Source: an uncultured Lachnospiraceae bacterium (GTDB taxonomy: Bacteria > Bacillota > Clostridia > Lachnospirales > Lachnospiraceae). From it: a stretch of DNA of 10,386 nucleotides. A model generated the notes under the pieces. It had not been told where the DNA came from and ran no database searches. It saw only the letters and a program-made list of their open reading frames with translations. The translations under genes were made by a program, and so were the position numbers. The DNA is taken from the NCBI GenBank assembly GCA_902782715.1, contig CACZOG010000142.1, forward strand, positions 1-10,386, read 5' to 3'. Shown here piece by piece: positions 1 through 6,691 of this stretch; the stretch's first letter is position 1; every line of letters begins with the position of its first letter.

Positions 1-415
1 CAACAAAGGTTTCTCTTTAGTAGAACTTATCATCGTTATCGCTATCATGGCTATCTTAGTAGGTGTTATGGCTCCTCAGCTTATTAAATACATCGAAAAG
101 ACAAACGTTTCTTCAGATATCCAGCTTTGCGATTCTGTAAGAACAGCTATCATGACAGCAGCACTTGATCCTGATTGTGTTAAGGCTGGTGAGAACATCG
201 TTTCCGGTTCTGGTGTAGCAATCACAACAGCAGTTCCTGGTACATCAATGCAGAGTATGATCGAAGAAACATTAGGCTGCTCAATCTCAGCTCTTTCTAC
301 AAAGATCAAATCTAAAGCTGGTAAGGCTGCAGGTTCAGTTCTCGTTGACGTAGTTAACAGCAACACAGTTACTGTTTACATCGACAAGACAGCTGGCATC
401 GTTTCTGGTGACTAA
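1..415 (+). CDS. pilA: Type IV major-type pilin, 5' end missing
   Basis: The reading frame is open from the first complete codon at position 2, so the start lies before the window; the ATG at 47 is internal. The first visible residues, NKGFSLVELIIVIAIMAIL, are a class III (type IV pilin) signal. PilD would cleave after the Gly, leaving Phe at +1 and the conserved Glu at +5, followed by the hydrophobic helix that packs in the pilus core. The mature protein would be about 134 residues, short for a T4a pilin but normal for Gram-positive ones. Pro22 is present, and Cys40, Cys56 and Cys90 could form a disulfide. Codon use is very biased (15 of 16 Ile codons are ATC), which suggests heavy expression and a role as the main fibre subunit. 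A strong terminator follows. Pilin identity is certain; major-subunit status is inferred. Confidence 0.93.
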   Translation, partial: NKGFSLVELIIVIAIMAILVGVMAPQLIKYIEKTNVSSDIQLCDSVRTAIMTAALDPDCVKAGENIVSGSGVAITTAVPGTSMQSMIEETLGCSISALSTKIKSKAGKAAGSVLVDVVNSNTVTVYIDKTAGIVSGD

Positions 416-438
416 TCTTTTTGAAAAACATATTTGAA

Positions 439-472
439 AATAAGAAGCACCTTCTGGTGCTTCTTATTTTTT
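439..472 (+). terminator. Intrinsic terminator after the first pilin gene
   Basis: A perfect 13-bp stem (left arm 439-451, right arm 456-468) encloses the tetraloop TTCT and runs into six consecutive T (467-472). It starts 24 nt after the pilin stop codon. It is a textbook Rho-independent terminator and would also protect the 3' end of an abundant pilin message. Its T-run ends on the base before the next gene's Shine-Dalgarno sequence. Confidence 0.9.
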
Positions 473-485
473 GGAGGATAAAGTG
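473..485 (+). promoter_or_regulatory. RBS that sets a GTG start, abutting a terminator
   Basis: GGAGG at 473-477 is followed by five bases and GTG at 483. A longer reading from TTG at 471 is possible, but that codon lies inside the terminator T-run and overlaps the Shine-Dalgarno sequence itself, so it would have no ribosome binding site. The GTG is therefore the start. There is no room for a promoter between the terminator and this site. Confidence 0.8.
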
Positions 486-3128
486 AAGATAAAAGAATTT
501 GTTAAAAATAACATCAATATCATTGCATCGTTTTTCATAGCATCACTTGTTATGTTCCTGATATACGTATTCAACGGAATGGTTTTCGGCGAATACATTG
601 CTATGCGAAGCGATTTTTTGAATGGTTATATTCCTATTGTAAAAAATACCGCCAGAGCTATTTTGGAAAAAGATAATATTTTATTTTCATTTTCTTCCTG
701 TCTGGGCTTAAACAATATTTTTTATTTGGCAAATATTATTTTCAGCCCTTTTAATATTTTGTATTTAATTCTTTTTAATGTTGATGAAAATATAGTAACC
801 GTTCTGGTTGTTTTATTAAAAGTCGGCAGTGTTTCGGCTTCGTTTTGCTTCTTTTCCCGTAAGATATTAAAAAATGATAAGTTTTCGGCTGTCATTGTTT
901 CATGTTTTTATTCATTATGTGCTTATACGATTGCATATTGTACGATCACCATTATGTGGCTCGATGCAATGCTCATCCTTCCTTTATTATGCGTTGCCAT
1001 CGTTGACTGTTTTAAGAACAATAAAAGAGTATGGCTGATCGTTTTATATACATACTTATTTGTGTCGCAGTTCTATATTGCGTACATGGTCGGAATTTTC
1101 AGCCTTGTTGTTGTATTGCTTTATATGTTTATTCTTTATGTTCCTTCAGCAGAGAAACCCATGAAGGACAGAATGAATAAGTTTTTCAACTGGGTTTTAT
1201 GCGTTGTTATTGCAGTTCTGCTTTCTGCATGTGTTTGGGTTCCGACTTTATTCTTTATTTTAGGTAACAGAGCTGATGATTCGACGAAGATCATAGATAT
1301 CGATGCTTCACTTTTACAGATCGTTAACAGTTTCTTCTGGGGAATGGGATATAATATTTCCGGTACTTTCGGCTATCTTTACTGCGGCATACCTGTTTTC
1401 ATCTGCTTATTCCTGTTTTTGTTCTGTAAGAAAATTAATGTAAAAGAAAAAATCTTTTCTTCTATATTAATATCTATATTTTTGTTATGCATGATCTCTA
1501 CTTATGCAAATCTGTTTTTGCATGTTTTTGATCAGCCGGATTTCTTCTTTTACAGATATTCTTTTGTTATCTCGTTTGCTGCATGTGCTGTTGCGGCCAG
1601 ATATCTGGGATTGATAGATGTATTTGAAAAGAAAAACATATTGTTTGTTTCTTTGGGTCTGCTCATAACTTACTTAATAGTTCAGCAGACAACGGCTATG
1701 TGGGATCTGACTTCCGTTCTTCATCCGTCGTTAAATGATAATACCGGTTTTTTGGTCAATCTGTTTTTGATCTTATTATGGATCGTCATTTTCTGGGCTT
1801 ATATAGATAACCGTTTCAATAAAAAGGCATTGATGGTATTATCGGTCATTCTTATGGGAACCGAGATTGTAACGGGTTCTTTCAGACAGATAAATTCGCT
1901 GACTTTCAAAAGCGAATATTATGACTGGTATGATTTTACCGAAAAAACTGTAAAAGAGATCAAAGATTCGGATAACGGACTTTACAGAATCGTTTATACA
2001 AACAATCTTTATAATAATGCGGATTCCTGGTTTTCTTATAACGGCATCGTTGATTTTGGAGATCAGGAAAAGATGAAGGTGAGAAACATCTTATCGGATA
2101 TCGGTTTTGCCACATCACCCAGATATATAGATGATACAGGTTACACAGATGTATCCAATATGCTTTTGGGCGTGAAATATAATCTTATAAGGCCTTACAG
2201 TGCAGTCGATTTTGAAGAAAACCAGACTATCGGAAGCGGTTACTACGTTAAAAATGACTATGCACTGAGCATTGGTTATCTTGTAGACGGCAATGTTTTG
2301 TTTTATGAAAGCGAAGGCCGCAATGCTTTCGAAAACATGAATAACTTAGTGACATATCTGACCGGACTTGAAGATAAATGCTTCGTTAAAGTTCCCGATG
2401 AAAATGTTGTATACGATGACATGGGTGTGTCTGTTGTCGAATATAACAATAAGAAGAATTTTGTAACAAATAAAGAAGAAGGCACTTTATATATAACTGC
2501 TTTAAATGAAGGTTTCGAAGAAGCGTATATGCAGGTGGAAAGAGATAAATCCACATATACCGTTTATGACTATTTTGTTATAGGTACAAGAAATGTCGGC
2601 GGATTCCAGCATGTTCCCATTTCTTTATCAACTGTCAACAGAATGTTTTATAATGAAGCAAAAGACAGATTCCATATTGTAGTATATTCGGAGCCCGATA
2701 TATCGCCCGAATCACTGGAGTTTAACTGTATCAATCTTTATTATCTCGATAAAGAATCGCTGCAGAAACAGTACGATGTTCTTTCGAGCGGTCAGCTGGA
2801 AGTTACCGACTGGCACAACGGCTATGTAAAAGGAACCGTTAAGGTTAATGATTACAGAAGAATATTGCTTACGACCATTCCGTACGATCCCGGCTGGTCG
2901 GTTAAAGTTAATGGTGTAGAGAGCGATATCGTTACGGTTCTCGACGGTGCTTTTGTCGGAGTTCTTCTTCCCGAAGAAGGAGAGTATACCATCGAACTTG
3001 AATACGAAGTTCCCGGTTTAAGGATTGGCATAATGACTTCTTTGCTGGGCGTACTTGCATTTTTGTCTGTTGTTTTTGAAAAGAAGCTGAAAAAGAAACC
3101 TTCTTCGGCGAAGACAAAAGAAAAATAA
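483..3128 (+). CDS. YfhO-family polytopic membrane protein (GT-C-like)
   Basis: The GTG start at 483 gives 881 residues. About 12-14 hydrophobic segments fill residues 8-465. A soluble, presumably extracellular domain spans about 470-840, and a last membrane helix (about 848-865) precedes a Lys-rich tail. The first outside loop holds the motif RSDFLNGYIP with Asp44, the position expected for the acidic residue of GT-C fold glycosyltransferases. The end of the soluble domain carries the family signature PYDPGWSVKVNG near residue 800. Characterised YfhO proteins in Firmicutes transfer sugars from undecaprenyl-phosphate carriers onto lipoteichoic acid or other envelope polymers. The acceptor here is unknown; the position between two pilin genes makes pilin or envelope glycosylation possible, but that is inference. 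Transcription seems to depend on read-through of the upstream terminator. Family is likely; exact activity is not shown. Confidence 0.82.
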   Translation: MKIKEFVKNNINIIASFFIASLVMFLIYVFNGMVFGEYIAMRSDFLNGYIPIVKNTARAILEKDNILFSFSSCLGLNNIFYLANIIFSPFNILYLILFNVDENIVTVLVVLLKVGSVSASFCFFSRKILKNDKFSAVIVSCFYSLCAYTIAYCTITIMWLDAMLILPLLCVAIVDCFKNNKRVWLIVLYTYLFVSQFYIAYMVGIFSLVVVLLYMFILYVPSAEKPMKDRMNKFFNWVLCVVIAVLLSACVWVPTLFFILGNRADDSTKIIDIDASLLQIVNSFFWGMGYNISGTFGYLYCGIPVFICLFLFLFCKKINVKEKIFSSILISIFLLCMISTYANLFLHVFDQPDFFFYRYSFVISFAACAVAARYLGLIDVFEKKNILFVSLGLLITYLIVQQTTAMWDLTSVLHPSLNDNTGFLVNLFLILLWIVIFWAYIDNRFNKKALMVLSVILMGTEIVTGSFRQINSLTFKSEYYDWYDFTEKTVKEIKDSDNGLYRIVYTNNLYNNADSWFSYNGIVDFGDQEKMKVRNILSDIGFATSPRYIDDTGYTDVSNMLLGVKYNLIRPYSAVDFEENQTIGSGYYVKNDYALSIGYLVDGNVLFYESEGRNAFENMNNLVTYLTGLEDKCFVKVPDENVVYDDMGVSVVEYNNKKNFVTNKEEGTLYITALNEGFEEAYMQVERDKSTYTVYDYFVIGTRNVGGFQHVPISLSTVNRMFYNEAKDRFHIVVYSEPDISPESLEFNCINLYYLDKESLQKQYDVLSSGQLEVTDWHNGYVKGTVKVNDYRRILLTTIPYDPGWSVKVNGVESDIVTVLDGAFVGVLLPEEGEYTIELEYEVPGLRIGIMTSLLGVLAFLSVVFEKKLKKKPSSAKTKEK

Positions 3129-3148
3129 TCAACTAAATATATTTTAAT

Positions 3149-3189
3149 AAATCCCGAAGCTGCTTTTAAGGCAATTTCGGGATTTTTTT
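3149..3189 (+). terminator. Intrinsic terminator after the YfhO-family gene
   Basis: A 10-bp perfect stem, AAATCCCGAA (3149-3158) with TTCGGGATTT (3176-3185), closes a 17-nt loop that can fold further through TGC/GCA. The right arm merges into seven T (3183-3189). It lies 20 nt after the stop codon and separates this gene from the next pilin, which has its own promoter candidate. Confidence 0.87.
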
Positions 3190-3262
3190 ATGAACTGACA
3201 ATAAAATGACACGAGATAAAATCACTGAAAATGAAATAGAAATCATTCGCCATGAGTGATTA

Positions 3263-3290
3263 ATGACACTTTACGGATAAATGTTACAAT
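3263..3290 (+). promoter_or_regulatory. Candidate sigma-A promoter for the second pilin
   Basis: ATGACA (3263-3268, five of six matches to TTGACA) is separated by 16 bp from TACAAT (3285-3290, five of six matches to TATAAT). The bases TGT just before the -10 make an extended -10 element. Transcription would start near 3297 and leave a leader of about 90 nt before the ATG at 3390. I saw no known riboswitch consensus in that leader; in particular it lacks the GGGCAAACC-type core of c-di-GMP-I riboswitches. Confidence 0.55.
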
Positions 3291-3389
3291 AAAAGTGTAA
3301 AAAGGTTATGAATAATTAATCAAATTCTTAGCGCGCGTAAGGTGTTGGTTAAATATTCATATAATTTGGTAAGAATTATGGAGGATTAT

Positions 3390-3893
3390 ATGAAAAACAA
3401 CAAAGGATTTTCCTTAATGGAAATGATTGTGGTAGTTGCCATCATGGCGATACTTGTCGGAATACTGGTTCCGGTAATGGTAATTTATCTTAACAAATCA
3501 AAAGTTTCATCAGATTTCCAGTTCTGTGACAGTATTCAGTCAGCAATAGAAATTGCGATGAACGATCCTGATGTTTTGAATTCTACAGACAACAGTTCCA
3601 CCCAGATCAATGATATTAAATCGGGATCGGTTGTTCAAATAGACAGTTTAACGGATAGTGCTTTCGTTGAAACGGTTAATGACATAATGGGGTATGATGT
3701 ATGTTCAATAGCTAATAACAGAGATCATTACAGAACCAAGACGGCTAAAACTTCCGGTGAATTAAAAATTCAGTATTACAACGGCAGCTTCTATGTCTGG
3801 ATAGACGGAAGCGATGCCTCGGGTAAGGATGCCGTAGCTTATTCGGTAGCAGATGCATCGGCAATAAACGAAGATGTCATTTATGTAAAATAG
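3390..3893 (+). CDS. Type IV pilin, paralogue of the first pilin
   Basis: The ATG at 3390 sits five bases after GGAGG (3380-3384). An in-frame TTG at 3342 lacks such a site and would spoil the short leader, so 3390 is chosen, giving 167 residues. The N-terminus is MKNNKG then FSLMEMIVVVAIMAILVG: a six-residue prepilin leader, Phe at +1, Glu at +5 and the hydrophobic helix. The mature form is about 161 residues. Over mature positions 1-55 it aligns without gaps to the pilin at the window start (31 of 55 identical, including Pro22, VSSD, Cys40-Asp-Ser and DPD), so the two arose by duplication. A second Cys in the C-terminal half could pair with Cys40. Codons are unbiased (2 of 17 Ile are ATC), which suggests lower expression. 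It may be a minor or alternative fibre subunit. It has its own promoter candidate. Confidence 0.93.
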   Translation: MKNNKGFSLMEMIVVVAIMAILVGILVPVMVIYLNKSKVSSDFQFCDSIQSAIEIAMNDPDVLNSTDNSSTQINDIKSGSVVQIDSLTDSAFVETVNDIMGYDVCSIANNRDHYRTKTAKTSGELKIQYYNGSFYVWIDGSDASGKDAVAYSVADASAINEDVIYVK

Positions 3894-3904
3894 AAACCCT
3901 TTCA

Positions 3905-3952
3905 AACGAACAGAATCCGTGATAAAGCGCCGTATCGCGGGTTCTGTTCGTT
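3905..3952 (+). terminator. Long hairpin with weak T-tail; probable terminator
   Basis: A 20-nt left arm (3905-3924) pairs with 3933-3952 along its full length, with two G-U wobbles in RNA, around an 8-nt loop. It begins 11 nt after the pilin stop. The tail (ACAGTTTATTGG) is U-rich but has no clean U-run, so it could be a weak terminator, a 3' stabiliser or both. A fresh promoter downstream at 4030 fits termination here. Confidence 0.6.
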
Positions 3953-3980
3953 ACAGTTTATTGGTAAATGTGAATTAATA

Positions 3981-3997
3981 ATAAACAATTTGTTTAT
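3981..3997. promoter_or_regulatory. Palindrome upstream of the pilD promoter
   Basis: The 17-nt sequence ATAAACAATTTGTTTAT is a perfect inverted repeat with 8-nt arms around one central T. Its centre lies about 40 bp before the -35 of the pilD promoter, a place where an activator or co-repressor dimer could bind. It does not match the Rex, CodY or cre consensus that I know. The stretch is AT-rich, so chance is possible. Confidence 0.35.
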
Positions 3998-4029
3998 AAA
4001 TATTTAATGAAATCACCGTTTCCATTCGC

Positions 4030-4058
4030 TTGAATTATGTCATCTCCTTTGGTATAAT
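4030..4058 (+). promoter_or_regulatory. Near-consensus sigma-A promoter for pilD-pilMN-pilO
   Basis: TTGAAT (4030-4035) is followed after exactly 17 bp by a perfect TATAAT (4053-4058). Transcription would begin near 4065, about 34 nt before the chosen pilD start. This is the best promoter in the window and probably drives pilD, pilMN and pilO as one unit. Confidence 0.78.
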
Positions 4059-4098
4059 CATTTTAACTTGAATGTTATGTGACGGGAGTAGTGCGTCA

Positions 4099-4881
4099 AT
4101 GTTGGATTATCTTTGGTTAGGACCTTTTATAATAATTTATGCAACAGTATTGATTTTTATACTGGGTCTTTTAATAGGAAGTTTCTTAAATGTCTGCATA
4201 TACAGAATTCCTCTCGGACAGAACATTGCGCTGGACAGATCTCATTGCATGAAATGCGGACACGTACTTAAATGGTACGAACTGATTCCTCTTTTCAGCT
4301 GGCTTATCCAGGGCGGCAAATGCAGAAGCTGCAAAGAGAAGATATCGATACAGTATCCGCTGATCGAACTTGGAAATGCACTTTCATGGATGGCAGTGCT
4401 TTTTGTCTGGGGATTCAGACCGGTTACAATTCTCTACTGCGCATGCGCATCCGTTATGATAGTCATTTCGGTAATAGATGAAAGAACACAGGAGATCAAT
4501 CTTGGTCTTAACATTTTCATAGGACTGCTCGGAATCGCAAGAGTAGCTCTTGATTACAGACAATGGTTGTATTTCGTGATAGGAATGTTTGCGGTAAGCC
4601 TTCTTTTCCTTATTATAGTGATAGCTTCAAAGGAAAGGGCAATGGGGCTCGGAGATGTTTACCTGATGGCAGGAGCGGGGCTGCTTCTCGGATGGAAACA
4701 TATCCTGCTGGCGATGGTACTCGGATGTACATTGGGAGCCATCATTCATATAATAAGAATGAAGGTCAGCAAAAAGGGCAAACAGCTTGCGTTCGGACCG
4801 TACTTGTGCTTAGGCATTTATCTGACGATCCTGTTTGGCAATCCGATCATCAGATGGTACACTTCATTAATAGTTCACTAA
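4099..4881 (+). CDS. pilD: Prepilin peptidase / N-methyltransferase
   Basis: The enzyme removes the leader of prepilins at the inner face of the membrane and usually N-methylates the new N-terminus. The ATG at 4099 gives 260 residues and follows GGGAG (4084-4088) at 10 nt; an in-frame ATG at 4072 lies almost at the predicted transcription start and has no ribosome site. Features in order: the GSFLNVCIYRIP signature (27-38); a zinc-type cysteine set CMKC (50-53) and CRSC (75-78) around the usual LIPLFSWL, ending in the IQYPLIE motif; the first catalytic aspartate Asp127 in VIDERTQEIN; the GxGD motif GLGD with Asp186; and the C-terminal FGPYLCLG. Both catalytic Asp residues and all four Cys are present, so the protein should be active in both functions. 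It would process the five pilin-like proteins encoded around it. Confidence 0.96.
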   Translation: MLDYLWLGPFIIIYATVLIFILGLLIGSFLNVCIYRIPLGQNIALDRSHCMKCGHVLKWYELIPLFSWLIQGGKCRSCKEKISIQYPLIELGNALSWMAVLFVWGFRPVTILYCACASVMIVISVIDERTQEINLGLNIFIGLLGIARVALDYRQWLYFVIGMFAVSLLFLIIVIASKERAMGLGDVYLMAGAGLLLGWKHILLAMVLGCTLGAIIHIIRMKVSKKGKQLAFGPYLCLGIYLTILFGNPIIRWYTSLIVH

Positions 4882-4884
4882 GTA

Positions 4885-4904
4885 TTTAAGCCCAACGGCT
4901 TAAA
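4885..4904 (+). other. Small hairpin after pilD
   Basis: TTTAAGCC (4885-4892) and GGCTTAAA (4897-4904) form a perfect 8-bp stem with loop CAAC, starting 4 nt after the pilD stop. No T-run follows, so it is unlikely to end transcription; an mRNA processing or stability role is possible. Confidence 0.45.
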
Positions 4905-4909
4905 ATATA

Positions 4910-4923
4910 TCCGAGAAATCGGA
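4910..4923 (+). other. Small GAAA-tetraloop hairpin before pilMN
   Basis: TCCGA and TCGGA form a 5-bp stem capped by the stable GNRA tetraloop GAAA. It lies six bases after the previous hairpin and 17 bases before the pilMN Shine-Dalgarno sequence. The stem is short and could be chance. Confidence 0.3.
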
Positions 4924-4954
4924 AAATAAACTCATTGAAAGGGGACACAAAATA

Positions 4955-6691
4955 ATGGATCAAAGGTTATTGTCCATTTACATCGGCGCTGAGGTAATCA
5001 GAATCGTGGATGCTACTCGTAAGTCAGCCACAAGCATTACCGTTAACAGTGTTGATGAAGTCAGCACTCCCGCAGGTTGTTTTGATGATGGTTACATCAC
5101 AGATGTACTTGAAATCGCAAGTGCAATCCGCGGAAAAATCATCGGTAAGGCCGGCAAGGCTAAAGCCGTATTCACAATTTCCTCGAAAAAGATTGCCAGC
5201 AAGGAAGTTGTTTTACCTTATGTAAATGGCAAGAAAAAGATTGATTCTGTTCTTACCGCTAATGCAAGTGAATATTTCCCCATGTCAACGACAGGAGATT
5301 TCATCTTTGCTTACAACGTAATGGAGACATTCCAGGACGATGACGGAAAGAAATTAAGAATCAATGCAGTTGCAGCTCCGAAGGATTTAGTTGAAGGCTA
5401 TTACGAAATAGCAGATGAATTAAAGCTTTCGGTTTACGATGTGGACTATGTAGGCAACTCAGTTCAGCAGCTCCTCAAATTACAGATGAGCAATAACGAG
5501 AATGAAACAAACCTCGTTTTGCAGATTGAAAAAGATGCCACATTCGTTAACATCATGGCAGGTAAGGATATCATCCTTCAGAGATCTGTTCCTTATGGAA
5601 AGAACGCAGTTATCAATTCCATAATGGAGATCAAGAAGCTCACGGAAAAAGAAGCTATCGAACTTTTGAGAGACAAAGATCGTATGCAGAGAAGTGTTTC
5701 CGATGATGAGTATTCCGAAGCCGTACGTTATTTGATCTCTTCCATCGGAAGAATCGTTGAATACCACAGATCACGTAACCCTGAGAGAATCATCGACGGT
5801 ATCAAGGTATTCGGTGAAGGTGCTTCAATCGCAGGTATCGATGAAGTATTAAGACAGGAACTTGGTGCTGAGGTTACAAGATTCAGCACACTTAACGGAA
5901 TCAAGGTTTCCCAGAAATCTTACCTTTCCGCAGATCAGGCACTTAGATTCCTTGCTTGTTTCGGCGCAGTATTAAGCCCTATCGGACTTAAGTTAGGCAA
6001 AGAAAAGAGCAGCGAAGCATCAAGTGCACTGGTTGACAAGCTGTTGATCGTAGTTGTTATTCTTGCATTTATCGTAATGGCAGGTATCTGCGCTTCTTAC
6101 CAGATCAAATTCGCTTTGAAACAGTCCGATGTTGACTTCAAGAAGCAGAAGATCGCCGAGATGGAAATCGCAGAACAGGTTGCCAGCGAGTACGAAGAAA
6201 CAATCAAGGCTTATAACATTGTTAAGATGTTTGCCGATACAACTCATAACGACAACGTAATGCTTTACAAGTTCTTTAAGGATATGGAAAGCAACATTCC
6301 TACAGGTTCTTATATTGATAAGCTTTCAGCTACAGACGGTGAAGTAACTCTTGAGATTACAAACCAGAGTAAGGAAGCTGTTGCGGATACATATGTAAGA
6401 ATTAAGAATCTTCCTTATGTATATGATTGCAAGATCGATACAATTGAAGAAGACTTCAAGACATTAAAAATTACCCAGGAAGGCGAAATTGTTTGGGAAG
6501 AAGAGGAAGAACTCAGAATGGCTTCAGATCCTCTCAACTATTCAATGAAAGACGATACTTGGGAGATCAGCTTCAGACTCAAAGATCCTAATTTCGAATC
6601 CGGTGTAGTAGAAACAGAAGTAATCGCTTCCGATTCCGCGGATGATGCTTCAGCAAACGCAGATGCTGCAGTTGAGGAGGTGACTGAATAA
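4955..6691 (+). CDS. pilMN: PilM-PilN fusion, T4P inner-membrane alignment protein
   Basis: This 578-residue protein joins two T4P components. Residues 1-345 are PilM-like, an actin/FtsA-type cytoplasmic fold: beta-strand start LLSIYIGAEVIRIVDA, the EYFPM segment at 106-110, and GEGA near 287-290. One membrane helix (about 361-383) follows, then a short helical stretch (386-425) and a PilN-like ferredoxin-like domain outside (about 430-545, with the IPTGSYIDKLS strand). The tail (553-578) is acidic and Ala/Ser-rich. In most bacteria PilN binds PilM through a separate N-terminal INLLP peptide; that motif is not visible and would be unneeded here. The fusion should link the cytoplasmic motor side to PilO. 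The usual nucleotide-binding motifs look degenerate. The start is set by AAAGGGGA nine bases upstream. The stop overlaps the next start (TAATG), so translation with pilO is coupled. From memory, Clostridioides difficile also carries a pilMN fusion. Confidence 0.88.
   Translation: MDQRLLSIYIGAEVIRIVDATRKSATSITVNSVDEVSTPAGCFDDGYITDVLEIASAIRGKIIGKAGKAKAVFTISSKKIASKEVVLPYVNGKKKIDSVLTANASEYFPMSTTGDFIFAYNVMETFQDDDGKKLRINAVAAPKDLVEGYYEIADELKLSVYDVDYVGNSVQQLLKLQMSNNENETNLVLQIEKDATFVNIMAGKDIILQRSVPYGKNAVINSIMEIKKLTEKEAIELLRDKDRMQRSVSDDEYSEAVRYLISSIGRIVEYHRSRNPERIIDGIKVFGEGASIAGIDEVLRQELGAEVTRFSTLNGIKVSQKSYLSADQALRFLACFGAVLSPIGLKLGKEKSSEASSALVDKLLIVVVILAFIVMAGICASYQIKFALKQSDVDFKKQKIAEMEIAEQVASEYEETIKAYNIVKMFADTTHNDNVMLYKFFKDMESNIPTGSYIDKLSATDGEVTLEITNQSKEAVADTYVRIKNLPYVYDCKIDTIEEDFKTLKITQEGEIVWEEEEELRMASDPLNYSMKDDTWEISFRLKDPNFESGVVETEVIASDSADDASANADAAVEEVTE

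Noticed and set aside
471..482. TTG at 471 as start of the YfhO-family protein
   Set aside because: It lies in the terminator T-run and overlaps the Shine-Dalgarno sequence; GTG at 483 has correct spacing.
2303..2554. Minus-strand open frame within the YfhO-family gene and similar antisense frames
   Set aside because: They lie wholly inside well-supported genes, have no ribosome sites and encode nothing recognisable.
3220..3261. AATCACT / AGTGATT inverted repeat next to the second pilin's -35
   Set aside because: Seven-base arms separated by 28 nt in AT-rich DNA are not convincing as an operator or hairpin.
3342..3389. TTG at 3342 as start of the second pilin
   Set aside because: No ribosome site and it would add 16 residues to a normal six-residue prepilin leader; ATG at 3390 has GGAGG five bases upstream.
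3297..3389. Possible c-di-GMP riboswitch in the pilin leader, as known for pilA1 of Clostridioides difficile
   Set aside because: The leader is about 90 nt and lacks the conserved core sequences, and no terminator/antiterminator pair is visible.
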